A DNA stretch of 64,000 nucleotides from Clostridiales bacterium SIT11 (GCA_001299455.1 CYUK01000003.1:1116001-1180000), one strand, 5' to 3'. Numbered from the stretch's first letter, positions 7,999 through 15,337 are shown. A program made the numbers and translations. The notes: generated by a model not told the origin, from the letters alone.

Positions 7999-9297
7999 TT
8001 GGCAAAAAAAAGAAACAGGCAAATTCGAAATCGCTGGAGACTCTTAAACCTCTCGGCCCTAGGTTTATTTTTAATAACAGGAGTGGTGTGTGGAGTCGTC
8101 ATTACGGCTTTTAAAGAAGGAATCAACTTTGTTGCAAGGCTCATGCAGGCCTTCCTAGCCCAGGCTTCCGGGACTTGGACAGGTCGGGCTCTGTTTCTGG
8201 GAGCCTTTCTTGTCTTTGCCAGTATTATTTACCTCTGCAACCAAAAAGATGAACATATTAAGGGGTCTGGAATTCCGGTCATTTACGGACTCCTAGATAA
8301 AAAATTTAAGGTCAACTGGAAGAAGACCCTTCCCTTAAAATTTTTCACCAGTATGGCCACTGTAGGGTCCGGGCTCACCCTGGGCCGGGAGGGCCCTTCT
8401 GTTCAAATTGGAGGCCTGGTGGGGCAAATGGTCCACCACCTTTCCGGGACCAAGGAAAATATCCGCTACTTTGTCGGGTCCTCGGCCGGGGCTGGCCTGG
8501 CCGTAGCCTTTAATGCCCCCATGGCCGGTGTCCTATTTACAGTAGAAGAAATTTATAAAAAAACAGACCGGAAGGTTTTTCTAAGTACCGCTGTGACCGT
8601 TTTTTCAGCCATTATGGTATCCAATCTTTTAGTGGGAAATAGTCCAGCCCTTGAAAAAATTCCCCTCCTCAAGGCAGAAGGCCCGTCCATGTATGGCTAC
8701 TATGCCCTTTTAGGGATTTTAACAGGCCTTTCCGGCGTCCTCTTTAACGGAATGGTTATTGGAGGCAAACGCCGAGCCCCCTCCATCCCCTTGCCGGACT
8801 ACCTGAAATTTATCCTCCCCTTTCTTGCCACAGCCCTGGTCCTTTTAATGGATTCCCGTCTCTTTGGATCCGGAGAACCCTTTATCCTCCTTCCCCTAGG
8901 AGACAATGTATCCATTGGAACCCTGGCCTACTTTTATGTAGCCAAGCTCTTTCTGTTGACCATAATTTTTGCCGTGGGAACACCAGGAGGCAGCCTGGTT
9001 CCCCTCCTGGTCCTGGGGTCCTTACTTGGAAACCTCTACGCCTCTATCCTGGCCTCTCTAGGACTTATTTCTCCCGACCTCATCCTGGTCTTTTCCATGC
9101 TGGCCATGTGCGGCCACTTTTCCGCTATTGTCCGGACTCCTATTACAGCCATCCTCTTAATTTTGGAAATGACAGGCGGAGCCTTTGAATACCTCCTGGC
9201 TCTAGCCGTGGTCAGCCTTCTATCCTATACTGTGGCCGAACTTTTACGGTCCAAGCCATTTTACGACCACTTGTATGAATATATGGTGGAAGAATAA
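7999..9297 (+). CDS. ClC-family chloride channel/antiporter
   Basis: A 432-residue membrane protein with the ClC signature segments GSGIP (selectivity filter, ~93), GREGPSVQIG (~142) and GTPGGSLVP (GxFxP-like, ~330), and about ten or more hydrophobic helices. No CBS domains follow. The family moves Cl- (or F-) across the membrane, with or without proton exchange. Start: TTG at 7999, 11 nt after GGAG; the nearby ATGs at 7989 and 7993 are in other frames. Codon use here is rich in GCC/CTG/CGG, like most of the window. Confidence 0.9.
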   Translation: MAKKRNRQIRNRWRLLNLSALGLFLITGVVCGVVITAFKEGINFVARLMQAFLAQASGTWTGRALFLGAFLVFASIIYLCNQKDEHIKGSGIPVIYGLLDKKFKVNWKKTLPLKFFTSMATVGSGLTLGREGPSVQIGGLVGQMVHHLSGTKENIRYFVGSSAGAGLAVAFNAPMAGVLFTVEEIYKKTDRKVFLSTAVTVFSAIMVSNLLVGNSPALEKIPLLKAEGPSMYGYYALLGILTGLSGVLFNGMVIGGKRRAPSIPLPDYLKFILPFLATALVLLMDSRLFGSGEPFILLPLGDNVSIGTLAYFYVAKLFLLTIIFAVGTPGGSLVPLLVLGSLLGNLYASILASLGLISPDLILVFSMLAMCGHFSAIVRTPITAILLILEMTGGAFEYLLALAVVSLLSYTVAELLRSKPFYDHLYEYMVEE

Positions 9298-9326
9298 ATG
9301 CCAACTTTATTGATTAAGAAAGAAAA

Positions 9327-9366
9327 AGAAAGTAGACTCAAGATATTTGAATCTACTTTCTTTTTT
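9327..9366. terminator. Bidirectional terminator between convergent genes
   Basis: Stem GAAAGTAGA...TCTACTTTC with T runs on both sides; serves the ClC gene on the plus strand and the APC permease operon on the minus strand. Confidence 0.8.
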
Positions 9367-9420
9367 CCTAACAAAAAACTCTTTAAGGTATGTTAGGTAT
9401 ATTGAACTTTAGGAGAAAAC

Positions 9421-10776
9421 TTAATCAATCGGGGTATTATCTGGATTGACGATTTCAATAGGCCAGTTTTCTGGGTCTGATTTTTGTTTGCTCTTTACTA
9501 AAAGCCATAATAAAAGACCTGCAGCAAAATACCCCACAAGTGTAATCCAAGATCCTTTATCCATAGCCAGAACAGCAGATACAAGAACCCAGATACAGAA
9601 GAATGTAGCGACAACAGCTACGAACTTATCATTTTTAACTTTAAAAGGACGTTCCCATTCTGGATGGAGTTTGCGTAGGCGGACGAAGCTTACGACAACT
9701 AGGAAGTAAACAACGCCGGCAGCAATTCCATAGATGGCATAGATATAATTTAACCAAGTTTCTGGTGCGAATATTGTAAAATAAGCACAGGCAAAGAAAA
9801 CTAAAATATTTGCATTACTTGGTTGACCATGTTTATTTAACTTTCCAAACCATTGGGGAACTTGGTATTGTCTGGCAGCGCCAAATAATGTTCTGGAAGC
9901 GGCTAGATAAAAACCTGAAAGAGTGGTAATACAAGCTCCTAAACCAGCGATAACAATAATTAAAGCAAGCCAATGCTTTCCTATGAGGTCAGCAACTCTA
10001 GGGTCAACAACATCTACTTGTGTAACCCATTCTGAAGATACAATTCCACCGATACCAATAACAGCTAAAACATATACTAGTAAAGTGACACCCAGGGAAG
10101 CAATAAATGCTAAAATCAGCTTGTTCCGTGGCATATTGGATTCTTCAGAAAGTTGAGGAATTAAGTCAAAACCAATAAATTTCATAATTAAAAGTCCAAC
10201 AGCAGCTGAATAACCTTCTACACCCTTTGGAAATAAGGGTAAAAGAGTGTCCAGTGACCAGTTATGACTTGTTAAGAAAGTAATGGAAGCGAAGATAGAA
10301 CATACTAGCATAATCCAAAATAATAAATTTTGTAGTTTGGCTAATACTTTGATTTCAAAGTTAGATAATATATACCAGATGATTAAAATAATAGCGGCTA
10401 CAATCTTTGTTTGGATGAATGTAATGGGATATAGGTAACTTAACATTGTCGCAATACCGTAAGTAACGGTGGGTACACCCATTACATAGAGTAGCATGAC
10501 AAACCAGAAAGAAAACCATCCGATATCCCAGTTTACAGAGTTTGAGATCCAAACATTTTCACCACCGGCATAAGGCAACATAGCTGTCATTTCACCATAA
10601 ATGAAACAAAGTGAAAGGACTAATATCGCACATGTGATAAGGGAAATTGCGGATCCGGGACCACTTAAATCAAACCATAATTTGATTTCTACCATCCAGC
10701 CACCGATCATACCACCAGCAGCCATGGCTACGATTTGTGAAAATCCTAATTCTTTTTTTAAACCGTTGTTACTCAT
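9421..10776 (-). CDS. APC-superfamily amino-acid permease
   Basis: A 451-residue protein with about twelve hydrophobic segments. The N-terminal segment has GFSQIVAMAAGGMIGG, the substrate-binding glycine motif of APC transporters. Substrate is probably an amino acid or amine. Ribosome site TTTAGGAGGCAATT precedes ATG 10776. It is second gene of an operon with the isochorismatase-fold hydrolase (16 bp apart), so the permease may import the hydrolase's substrate or the pair may handle one compound. The operon lies next to an apparent invertible promoter. Codon use is more A/T-ending than in the neighbouring ClC and P-ATPase genes. Confidence 0.88.
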   Translation of the reverse strand: MSNNGLKKELGFSQIVAMAAGGMIGGWMVEIKLWFDLSGPGSAISLITCAILVLSLCFIYGEMTAMLPYAGGENVWISNSVNWDIGWFSFWFVMLLYVMGVPTVTYGIATMLSYLYPITFIQTKIVAAIILIIWYILSNFEIKVLAKLQNLLFWIMLVCSIFASITFLTSHNWSLDTLLPLFPKGVEGYSAAVGLLIMKFIGFDLIPQLSEESNMPRNKLILAFIASLGVTLLVYVLAVIGIGGIVSSEWVTQVDVVDPRVADLIGKHWLALIIVIAGLGACITTLSGFYLAASRTLFGAARQYQVPQWFGKLNKHGQPSNANILVFFACAYFTIFAPETWLNYIYAIYGIAAGVVYFLVVVSFVRLRKLHPEWERPFKVKNDKFVAVVATFFCIWVLVSAVLAMDKGSWITLVGYFAAGLLLWLLVKSKQKSDPENWPIEIVNPDNTPID

Positions 10777-10792
10777 AATTGCCTCCTAAACA

Positions 10793-11491
10793 CTACTTAG
10801 CCTTGGATAGCAAATCTAAAGTATCTTCTGTACTTAATACATAAGTATAGATGACATTCATTATTTTCAATTCGGCTTCATGTAATTCTTGGGATGCAGC
10901 TACACAAGCATCGTGAACAGTAATAACTTGGTATCCAGCATCAGCTAGTCCACGAACAGTAGATGCAACACATTGGTCTGTAACCATACCACAAACAACA
11001 ACTGTTTCAATGTCCATATTATCTAGTAGATGGAGATAGTTAGTACCTGTGGTAACGCTATCTGTAGTCTTATAAACTACAATTTCATCTTTAATAGGTT
11101 CCAAGGGGCTAATGACTTCAGCTGCATAGGAATTGACAGGCATAAGCATATTGTTCCAGCCTTCTGATTTTTGTACAGGAGAGCGGTCAATGCCGTCTGA
11201 ACGTTGGCAGGCGATTAATCCGTAGCTAACAATTAAATTATTTTCGCGGAAATAATCTAATATTTTTTTGGTATTAGGCAAAGCTACATTATGCATCCGA
11301 TCAAAGTAAGGTTTCCAAGAGTCCCAAAGACCGGCGTCTTTAAATTCTTTTGCTTCTCCCATATCTAGCTTACAAAATTCATTTTGAAAGTCGATAATGA
11401 GTAATATAGTTTTATCTAGATTGATATCTAAATCTGGAAACTCATCCACGTGATCATAGTAAATTGAAACAAAATTACGATCTAACTTCAC
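10793..11491 (-). CDS. Isochorismatase-fold cysteine hydrolase
   Basis: About 232 residues. The catalytic triad of the family is visible: D in LLIIDFQNEF, K in EIVVYKTTDS, and the nucleophile C in GMVTDQCVASTVRGLADAG, which is preceded by the usual cis-peptide VTD. Members hydrolyse nicotinamide, ureido or N-carbamoyl compounds, or isochorismate; substrate is not predictable here. Start: an upstream in-frame ATG at 11509 lies before the ribosome site AAGGAGG, so GTG at 11491, 6 nt after it, is the better start. First gene of the operon with the APC permease. Confidence 0.85.
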   Translation of the reverse strand: MKLDRNFVSIYYDHVDEFPDLDINLDKTILLIIDFQNEFCKLDMGEAKEFKDAGLWDSWKPYFDRMHNVALPNTKKILDYFRENNLIVSYGLIACQRSDGIDRSPVQKSEGWNNMLMPVNSYAAEVISPLEPIKDEIVVYKTTDSVTTGTNYLHLLDNMDIETVVVCGMVTDQCVASTVRGLADAGYQVITVHDACVAASQELHEAELKIMNVIYTYVLSTEDTLDLLSKAK

Positions 11492-11541
11492 GGTTTTCCT
11501 CCTTTTCATTGGTAAAATGAAAGTATTGAATAAATGGGCCT

Positions 11542-11567
11542 GTAAAGAAAAGCAGACTTTAATTTAC
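11542..11567. repeat. Left 26-bp recombination site (inverted copy)
   Basis: The site is a quasi-palindrome: half-site GTAAAGAAAAGC, central AG, half-site ACTTTAATTTAC. The left half matches the reverse complement of the right half (GTAAATTAAAGT) at 9 of 12 positions. The 12-2-12 layout is that of serine-invertase crossover sites such as hix and gix. The second copy at 11680-11705 is in opposite orientation. Over the two sites 22 of 26 bases agree. Confidence 0.75.
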
Positions 11568-11572
11568 TAGTG

Positions 11573-11581
11573 TGATATAAT
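11573..11581 (+). promoter_or_regulatory. Extended -10 promoter inside the invertible segment
   Basis: TGATATAAT fits the extended -10 consensus TGnTATAAT exactly. The -35 position (11553-11558) falls inside the left recombination site, and because the site is repeated at the other end, the same -35 sequence apart from one base would be present after inversion. Confidence 0.55.
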
Positions 11582-11584
11582 TCA

Positions 11585-11604
11585 TTATGAAAATATTTTC
11601 ATAA
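11585..11604. promoter_or_regulatory. 20-bp perfect palindrome, probable operator
   Basis: TTATGAAAATATTTTCATAA is a perfect inverted repeat lying 3 bp downstream of the -10 inside the invertible segment, i.e. over the expected start of transcription. It moves with the promoter on inversion, so a repressor bound here would act in either orientation. Confidence 0.5.
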
Positions 11605-11679
11605 CTTTAGTAGGCTGTTTAAGGAGGAAAAGTAAAATAAATAGGGCTGATGAGTTCATGTCGACAACTCTTATATTAT

Positions 11680-11705
11680 GTAAATTAAAGTCTACTTAAT
11701 TTTAC
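11680..11705. repeat. Right 26-bp recombination site (inverted copy)
   Basis: Read on the minus strand: GTAAAATTAAGT, central AG, ACTTTAATTTAC. The half-sites agree at 10 of 12 positions as an inverted repeat. Inner 14 bases are identical to the left site. It ends 6 bp before the recombinase stop codon. Confidence 0.75.
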
Positions 11706-11711
11706 AAAATT

Positions 11712-12314
11712 TCACTTAACTTTTTCCTGGCACTCCTTAATCCAATTGGAAAAGGTCGTATGGCTGACATTAAGTTGCTGAGCACCTTGGCGGAGGGAAA
11801 TGTCCCCATCTAAATAGCGGAGATAAATTGCATGAAAGTTGGCGGGTTTTTTGTATTTCGGTCGGCCAAATTTTGTTCCCTTCACTTTGGCAATACGTAT
11901 TCCTTCCTTTTGTCGCTGTTTAATATTCTCCCGCTCTATTTGGGCAACATAGGATAGGACTTGAAGGAACAAATTAGATATAAAGCGTCCGGTTAAAGTT
12001 CCATCTTCCCTACTTGTATCTAGCAAGGGACAGTCAAGGACAGTAATATGAACCAGAAGAGTTTCTGTTAAGTAGGTCCATTCCTTGATAATTTCTTCAT
12101 AATTTCTCCCTAGACGATCAATGGACTTTATAAAGACCTGGTCGTCTTTTTTTAAGGTTTTCACAAGACGCTGATAATTCGGTCGTTTGAAATCTTTACC
12201 AGAGCATTTGTCGATAAAAATTTTGTCTAAAGGGGAGTCCAATTGATTAAAGGCCTCTATTTGACGATTAATATTTTGGTACTTCGTGGACACACGGATA
12301 TAGCCGTAATTCAT
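11712..12314 (-). CDS. Serine recombinase, DNA-invertase/resolvase family
   Basis: A 200-residue protein. The resolvase catalytic domain holds the nucleophile S9 in YIRVSTKYQN, further the DQVFIKSIDRLGRN motif with its arginines (~66-72), and the long E-helix region around SYVAQIERENIKQRQKEGI. A short C-terminal helix-turn-helix (SLRQGAQQLNVSHTTFSNW, ~172-190) binds DNA, as in Hin and Gin. Its length is that of invertases, not of the large integrases. The paired inverted sites directly behind the gene fit a local inversion switch. No TnpB-like partner is present, which argues against IS607. Confidence 0.88.
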   Translation of the reverse strand: MNYGYIRVSTKYQNINRQIEAFNQLDSPLDKIFIDKCSGKDFKRPNYQRLVKTLKKDDQVFIKSIDRLGRNYEEIIKEWTYLTETLLVHITVLDCPLLDTSREDGTLTGRFISNLFLQVLSYVAQIERENIKQRQKEGIRIAKVKGTKFGRPKYKKPANFHAIYLRYLDGDISLRQGAQQLNVSHTTFSNWIKECQEKVK

Positions 12315-12322
12315 TGTAATAA

Positions 12323-12371
12323 CCTCCTAGAATAAAATAAAAATAATGTCACTTCTATAATAACTAGGAGG
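12323..12371 (-). promoter_or_regulatory. Inverted repeat covering the recombinase ribosome site
   Basis: On the minus strand the recombinase Shine-Dalgarno lies in CTAGGAGG (12330-12323). An exact complement, CCTCCTAG, lies 33 nt upstream (12371-12364). If the transcript begins upstream, the arms would pair and hide the ribosome site. If it begins between them (TTATTATAG resembles a -10), the repeat would act as DNA operator instead. TATAAT on the plus strand at 12356-12361 also allows a divergent transcript. Confidence 0.4.
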
Positions 12372-12443
12372 AAGATATTGGTCCGAACTCTTTTTACCTT
12401 TGGGTTAAGGGATGAATAGGTGGAAATAAGGGAAAAAGAGAAA

Positions 12444-12479
12444 GAAAAAATGAACCAGTCGAAAAAGATACTGGTTCAT
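12444..12479 (-). terminator. Terminator of the arsR gene
   Basis: Perfect 9-bp stem TGAACCAGT / ACTGGTTCA followed on the minus strand by a T run (A run at 12444-12450). Confidence 0.8.
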
Positions 12480-12508
12480 TTCATGGAATTAAATGTAGAA
12501 AACGGAAG

Positions 12509-12850
12509 TTATAAATTTTTCCCCTCGTCAATAATTCGGATTAAAAAGTCCACCAACTTAGTCTTCCGGGCGCTATAAATCATTTCCTTGCCTTCCCGTC
12601 GGCTCTGAATAAGGCCGGCTAATTTCAGGCTCCGGAGGTGGTGGCTTACAGCTGGGGAAGACATGTCCATCAAGGAGGCCAGGTTGGTGACGCATTCTTC
12701 CCTATGGCAGAGAATCCAAAAAATTTCCAGCCGGGTGGGGTCATCCAGCTGTTTTAGGGAGGAAGCTAGTCTTTGGGCCTGGTCAGGGCCTAATAAAAAA
12801 TCTAGGTTGACCGCTTCTTCCTGGTGGTGGTGGGGTAATTTTTTCTTCAT
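12509..12850 (-). CDS. ArsR/SmtB-family metal-sensing repressor
   Basis: A 113-residue winged-helix protein. The core (DPTRLEIFWILCHREECVTNLASLM) matches the ArsR alpha-3 metal region with cysteines in CHREEC, and the recognition helix is SSPAVSHHLRSLKLAGLI. An N-terminal HHHQEE cluster and C-terminal DFLIRIIDEG add likely Zn/Cd/Pb ligands. Start ATG 12850 sits behind AAGGAGG. It is divergent from the HMA protein and P-ATPase genes and has a matching operator there, so it probably represses that operon until metal binds. Confidence 0.88.
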   Translation of the reverse strand: MKKKLPHHHQEEAVNLDFLLGPDQAQRLASSLKQLDDPTRLEIFWILCHREECVTNLASLMDMSSPAVSHHLRSLKLAGLIQSRREGKEMIYSARKTKLVDFLIRIIDEGKNL

Positions 12851-12911
12851 GGTCTCGGCCTCCTTGGTTCATATTTCTAGTTCAAGTATAGCAGAAAGTT
12901 GAGAAAACGTC

Positions 12912-12971
12912 TTGACCTAAGGGGAAAAATAGAGTATATTATAGACAGAAACAATTAAGTATATGTTTAAT
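12912..12971 (+). promoter_or_regulatory. Promoter and ArsR-type operator of the metal-efflux operon
   Basis: -35 TTGACC at 12912-12917, 17-bp spacer, -10 TATATT at 12935-12940. Downstream, over the likely transcription start, lies ATTAAGTATATGTTTAAT (12954-12971), an imperfect palindrome of the AT-rich ArsR/SmtB operator kind. Confidence 0.65.
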
Positions 12972-12998
12972 CGTTCATGAAAGAAAAGGAGAAAGACA

Positions 12999-13217
12999 AT
13001 GAAAAAAACCTATAAGATTGAAGTGGATTGCCCGGCCTGTGCCAATAAAATGGAAGATGCAGCCAAAAACACCCAAGGGGTCAAGGACTGCAAGATTAAC
13101 TTTATGGCCCTAAAAATGAAGGTGGACTTTGAAGATGGGGCCGACAAGGACACTGTCATGGAAGAGGTTTTGAAAGAGTGCAAAAAAGTGGAAAGAGACT
13201 GTGAAATTTACTTCTAA
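12999..13217 (+). CDS. Free-standing heavy-metal-associated (HMA) protein
   Basis: A 72-residue ferredoxin-like metal-binding domain with the DCPACA motif (CxxC at ~11-14) after the first strand, as in CopZ and in the N-terminal domains of P1B ATPases. Here CPxC is flanked by acidic residues (VDCPAC), which in ZntA-type domains favours Zn/Cd/Pb over Cu. It lies 26 bp ahead of an ATPase that has no such domain, so it probably delivers metal to, or regulates, that pump. Confidence 0.88.
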   Translation: MKKTYKIEVDCPACANKMEDAAKNTQGVKDCKINFMALKMKVDFEDGADKDTVMEEVLKECKKVERDCEIYF

Positions 13218-13243
13218 AAAGTCTGAATTCTAAGGGAGGTCCT

Positions 13244-15151
13244 ATGAATAAAAAGCAAAAGAAAAATTTAAGCCGGATTCTCTTGGCGGGCCTTTTGATG
13301 ATTGTCCTTCATTTTCTTCCCAGCCAGGGCCTGGTCCGCCTTGGTCTCTACCTGGTGCCCTATCTTTTGGTAGGCTATGATGTCTTAATTAAGGCCTTTT
13401 ATGGGATTAAAAATAAGCAGGCCTTTGATGAATCCCTCCTCATGACCATCGCCACCCTAGGGGCCATTGCCCTGGCCCTCTATACAGGAAGTGGGAGTTA
13501 TGAGGAAGCCATTGCCGTCATGCTCTTCTACCAAGTGGGGGAATTTTTCCAATCCTATGCTGTAGGGAAGAGCCGAAAGTCTATTGCAGACTTAATGGAT
13601 ATTGCCCCGGACTATGCCAATATAGAAGACGAGGAAGGAAATTTAATCCAGGTGGACCCTGAAGAGGTGGAAATCGGACAAATTATCTATGTCAAGCCGG
13701 GAGAAAAAATTCCCCTGGATGGACAGGTGGTGGAAGGAAACTCCGCCCTGGATACAGCCGCCCTTACAGGGGAAAGTCTTCCCCGAGATGTGACGGTTGG
13801 AAGTCCTGTTTTTTCTGGAGCCATTAATTTAAGCGGCCTCTTAAAAATTGAAACTAGCAAGGAATTTGGGGAGTCCACAGCCTCTAAGGTTATGGAACTC
13901 ATTGAAGATGCTTCCTCTAGAAAGGCGCCTTCAGAAAACTTTATTTCCAAGTTTGCCCGGGTCTACACGCCCATTGTGGTTTTTGCCGCCCTGGCCCTGG
14001 CCCTCCTTCCGCCCATAGTTTTAAGTTTGCTGTCTCGACCCCCTCTCTGGTCCACCTGGATTTACAGGGCCCTGACCTTTCTCATTATTTCCTGTCCCTG
14101 TGCCCTGGTGATTTCCATTCCCCTGTCCTTTTTTGCAGGTCTTGGAGGAGCCAGCAAGGAAGGGATTTTAATCAAGGGGTCCAATTTTCTGGAGACCTTC
14201 TCCCAGCTGGATCAGGTGGTTTTTGACAAGACAGGAACCCTGACCAAGGGATCTTTTGATGTGACGGCCATCCATCCCAAGGAAAAATCTCCGGAAGACC
14301 TCCTCCATATTGCGGCCCATGTGGAACGCTATTCCACCCATCCCATTGCCGATTCCCTGAGGAAGGCCTATCCCCAGGAAGCGGACGATTGTCAGGTGGA
14401 AGATATTGAAGAACTGGCCGGCTATGGAATCAAGGCCCAGGTCAATGGAGATGAAGTTTATGTAGGAAATACCAAGCTTATGGACAAGCTGGGAATTGCC
14501 TGGACTCCCTGCGACCATATCGGGACCACCCTCCATATGGCCATTAATGGCCACTATGAAGGGCACATTGTCATTGCCGATACGATTAAGCCTCATTCTA
14601 AAGAAGCCATAAGGGCCCTTAAGAAAAATGGCATTCGAAAGACAATCATGCTGACAGGAGACAGCCAAGAAGTGGCCCAATCTGTGGCAGAAGATCTGGG
14701 ACTGGATGATTACTATAGTGAGCTCTTGCCCCAGGACAAGGTGGACAAGTTGGAAGAATTTTTAGGGAAAAAATCCTCTCCAAAAAACCGTCTGGCCTTT
14801 GTAGGAGATGGAATTAACGATGCCCCGGTCCTCACCAGGGCTGATTTAGGGATTGCCATGGGAGCCATGGGGTCCGATGCCGCTATTGAAGCCGCCGACG
14901 TGGTCCTCATGGACGATAATCCCTTTAAAATTGCCCGAGGCCTTAAGCTGGCCAAGAAGTGTATGACCATTGTAAGGGAAAATATTTATTTTTCCATTGG
15001 CGTAAAAGTCTTGGTCTTAATTTTAGGGGCCCTAGGCTATGCCTCCATGTGGGCAGCCATCTTTGCCGACGTGGGTGTTACTGTCCTGGCCGTCTTAAAT
15101 GCCATGCGGTGTATGTATTTGGGCAAAGACCAGCCGGAAAACTATGCCTAA
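13244..15151 (+). CDS. P1B-type ATPase, Zn2+/Cd2+/Pb2+ exporter
   Basis: 635 residues, lacking an N-terminal metal-binding domain. Features in order: membrane helices (~10-110), actuator loop with TGES, the transmembrane metal motif SCPCALV (~283), phosphorylation motif DKTGTLTKG (D~328), HP dipeptide in STHPIADS, ATP-binding GDSQEVAQ and GDGINDAP, and the last helices with FADVGVTVLAVLNAMR. The CPC motif together with the Asp in the final helix (ADVG) marks the ZntA/CadA group rather than copper pumps. Works with the adjoining HMA protein under ArsR control. Confidence 0.93.
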   Translation: MNKKQKKNLSRILLAGLLMIVLHFLPSQGLVRLGLYLVPYLLVGYDVLIKAFYGIKNKQAFDESLLMTIATLGAIALALYTGSGSYEEAIAVMLFYQVGEFFQSYAVGKSRKSIADLMDIAPDYANIEDEEGNLIQVDPEEVEIGQIIYVKPGEKIPLDGQVVEGNSALDTAALTGESLPRDVTVGSPVFSGAINLSGLLKIETSKEFGESTASKVMELIEDASSRKAPSENFISKFARVYTPIVVFAALALALLPPIVLSLLSRPPLWSTWIYRALTFLIISCPCALVISIPLSFFAGLGGASKEGILIKGSNFLETFSQLDQVVFDKTGTLTKGSFDVTAIHPKEKSPEDLLHIAAHVERYSTHPIADSLRKAYPQEADDCQVEDIEELAGYGIKAQVNGDEVYVGNTKLMDKLGIAWTPCDHIGTTLHMAINGHYEGHIVIADTIKPHSKEAIRALKKNGIRKTIMLTGDSQEVAQSVAEDLGLDDYYSELLPQDKVDKLEEFLGKKSSPKNRLAFVGDGINDAPVLTRADLGIAMGAMGSDAAIEAADVVLMDDNPFKIARGLKLAKKCMTIVRENIYFSIGVKVLVLILGALGYASMWAAIFADVGVTVLAVLNAMRCMYLGKDQPENYA

Positions 15152-15152
15152 G

Positions 15153-15193
15153 AAAAAGCCCAGGAAAGGGAAATACCTTCACCTGGGCTTTTT
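15153..15193 (+). terminator. Terminator of the metal-efflux operon
   Basis: Stem AAAAAGCCCAGG / CCTGGGCTTTTT immediately after the ATPase stop. Confidence 0.85.
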
Positions 15194-15197
15194 GAAT

Positions 15198-15242
15198 AAA
15201 AAATCGTGCTAGACTTTGAAAAATCAAGGCCGAGCACGATTT
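15198..15242 (-). terminator. Terminator of the tRNA gene
   Basis: On the minus strand AAATCGTGCT pairs with AGCACGATTT, then a T run. It lies 7 bp after the tRNA 3' end. Confidence 0.8.
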
Positions 15243-15249
15243 AAAATTT

Positions 15250-15325
15250 TGGTGGAGAATAGGGGACTTGAACCCCTGACCTTTCGGCTGCCAGCCGAAC
15301 GCTCTCCCAACTGAGCTAATTCCCC
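15250..15325 (-). tRNA. tRNA-Ala, anticodon GGC
   Basis: Full 76-nt cloverleaf on the minus strand: acceptor GGGGAAT / ATTCTCC with one G-U pair, D arm GCTC...GAGC, anticodon stem TTCGG/CCGAA with loop CTGGCAG (anticodon GGC, reads GCC/GCU), T arm AGGGG TTCAAGT CCCCT, discriminator A, and encoded CCA. It reads the GCC codons common in this region. Own promoter and terminator. Confidence 0.95.
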
Positions 15326-15337
15326 AAGGACTTATTC

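Larger units (their letters stand above)
11556..11691. other. Putative invertible DNA segment (136 bp)
   Basis: This is the DNA between the central dinucleotides of the two opposed 26-bp sites. It contains an extended -10 promoter, a 20-bp perfect palindrome, and an orphan ribosome site AAGGAGG at 11621-11627, all pointing in the plus direction, away from the hydrolase/permease operon. Inversion would turn the promoter toward that operon. A serine recombinase gene begins 20 bp from the segment (its stop is at 11712). I infer that the shown orientation is OFF for the operon. Confidence 0.65.

Noticed and set aside
11542-11705. The paired repeats as a transcription terminator or transposon ends
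   Set aside because: The arms are AT-rich, 112 bp apart at their inner ends and not followed by a T run. There is no transposase between them and no target-site duplication, while each repeat has its own 12-2-12 symmetry.
11712-12314. Recombinase as TnpA of an IS607-type element
   Set aside because: No TnpB-like gene lies next to it on either side, and the protein has the invertase order (catalytic domain first, helix-turn-helix last).
13687-14970. Several antisense open frames across the P-type ATPase
   Set aside because: These come from GCC-rich codon bias in the sense strand; no ribosome sites or recognisable protein motifs.
15198-15325. tRNA gene as an integration site of a mobile element
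   Set aside because: No partial copy of the tRNA 3' end, integrase or element was found next to it; both neighbours are ordinary genes.
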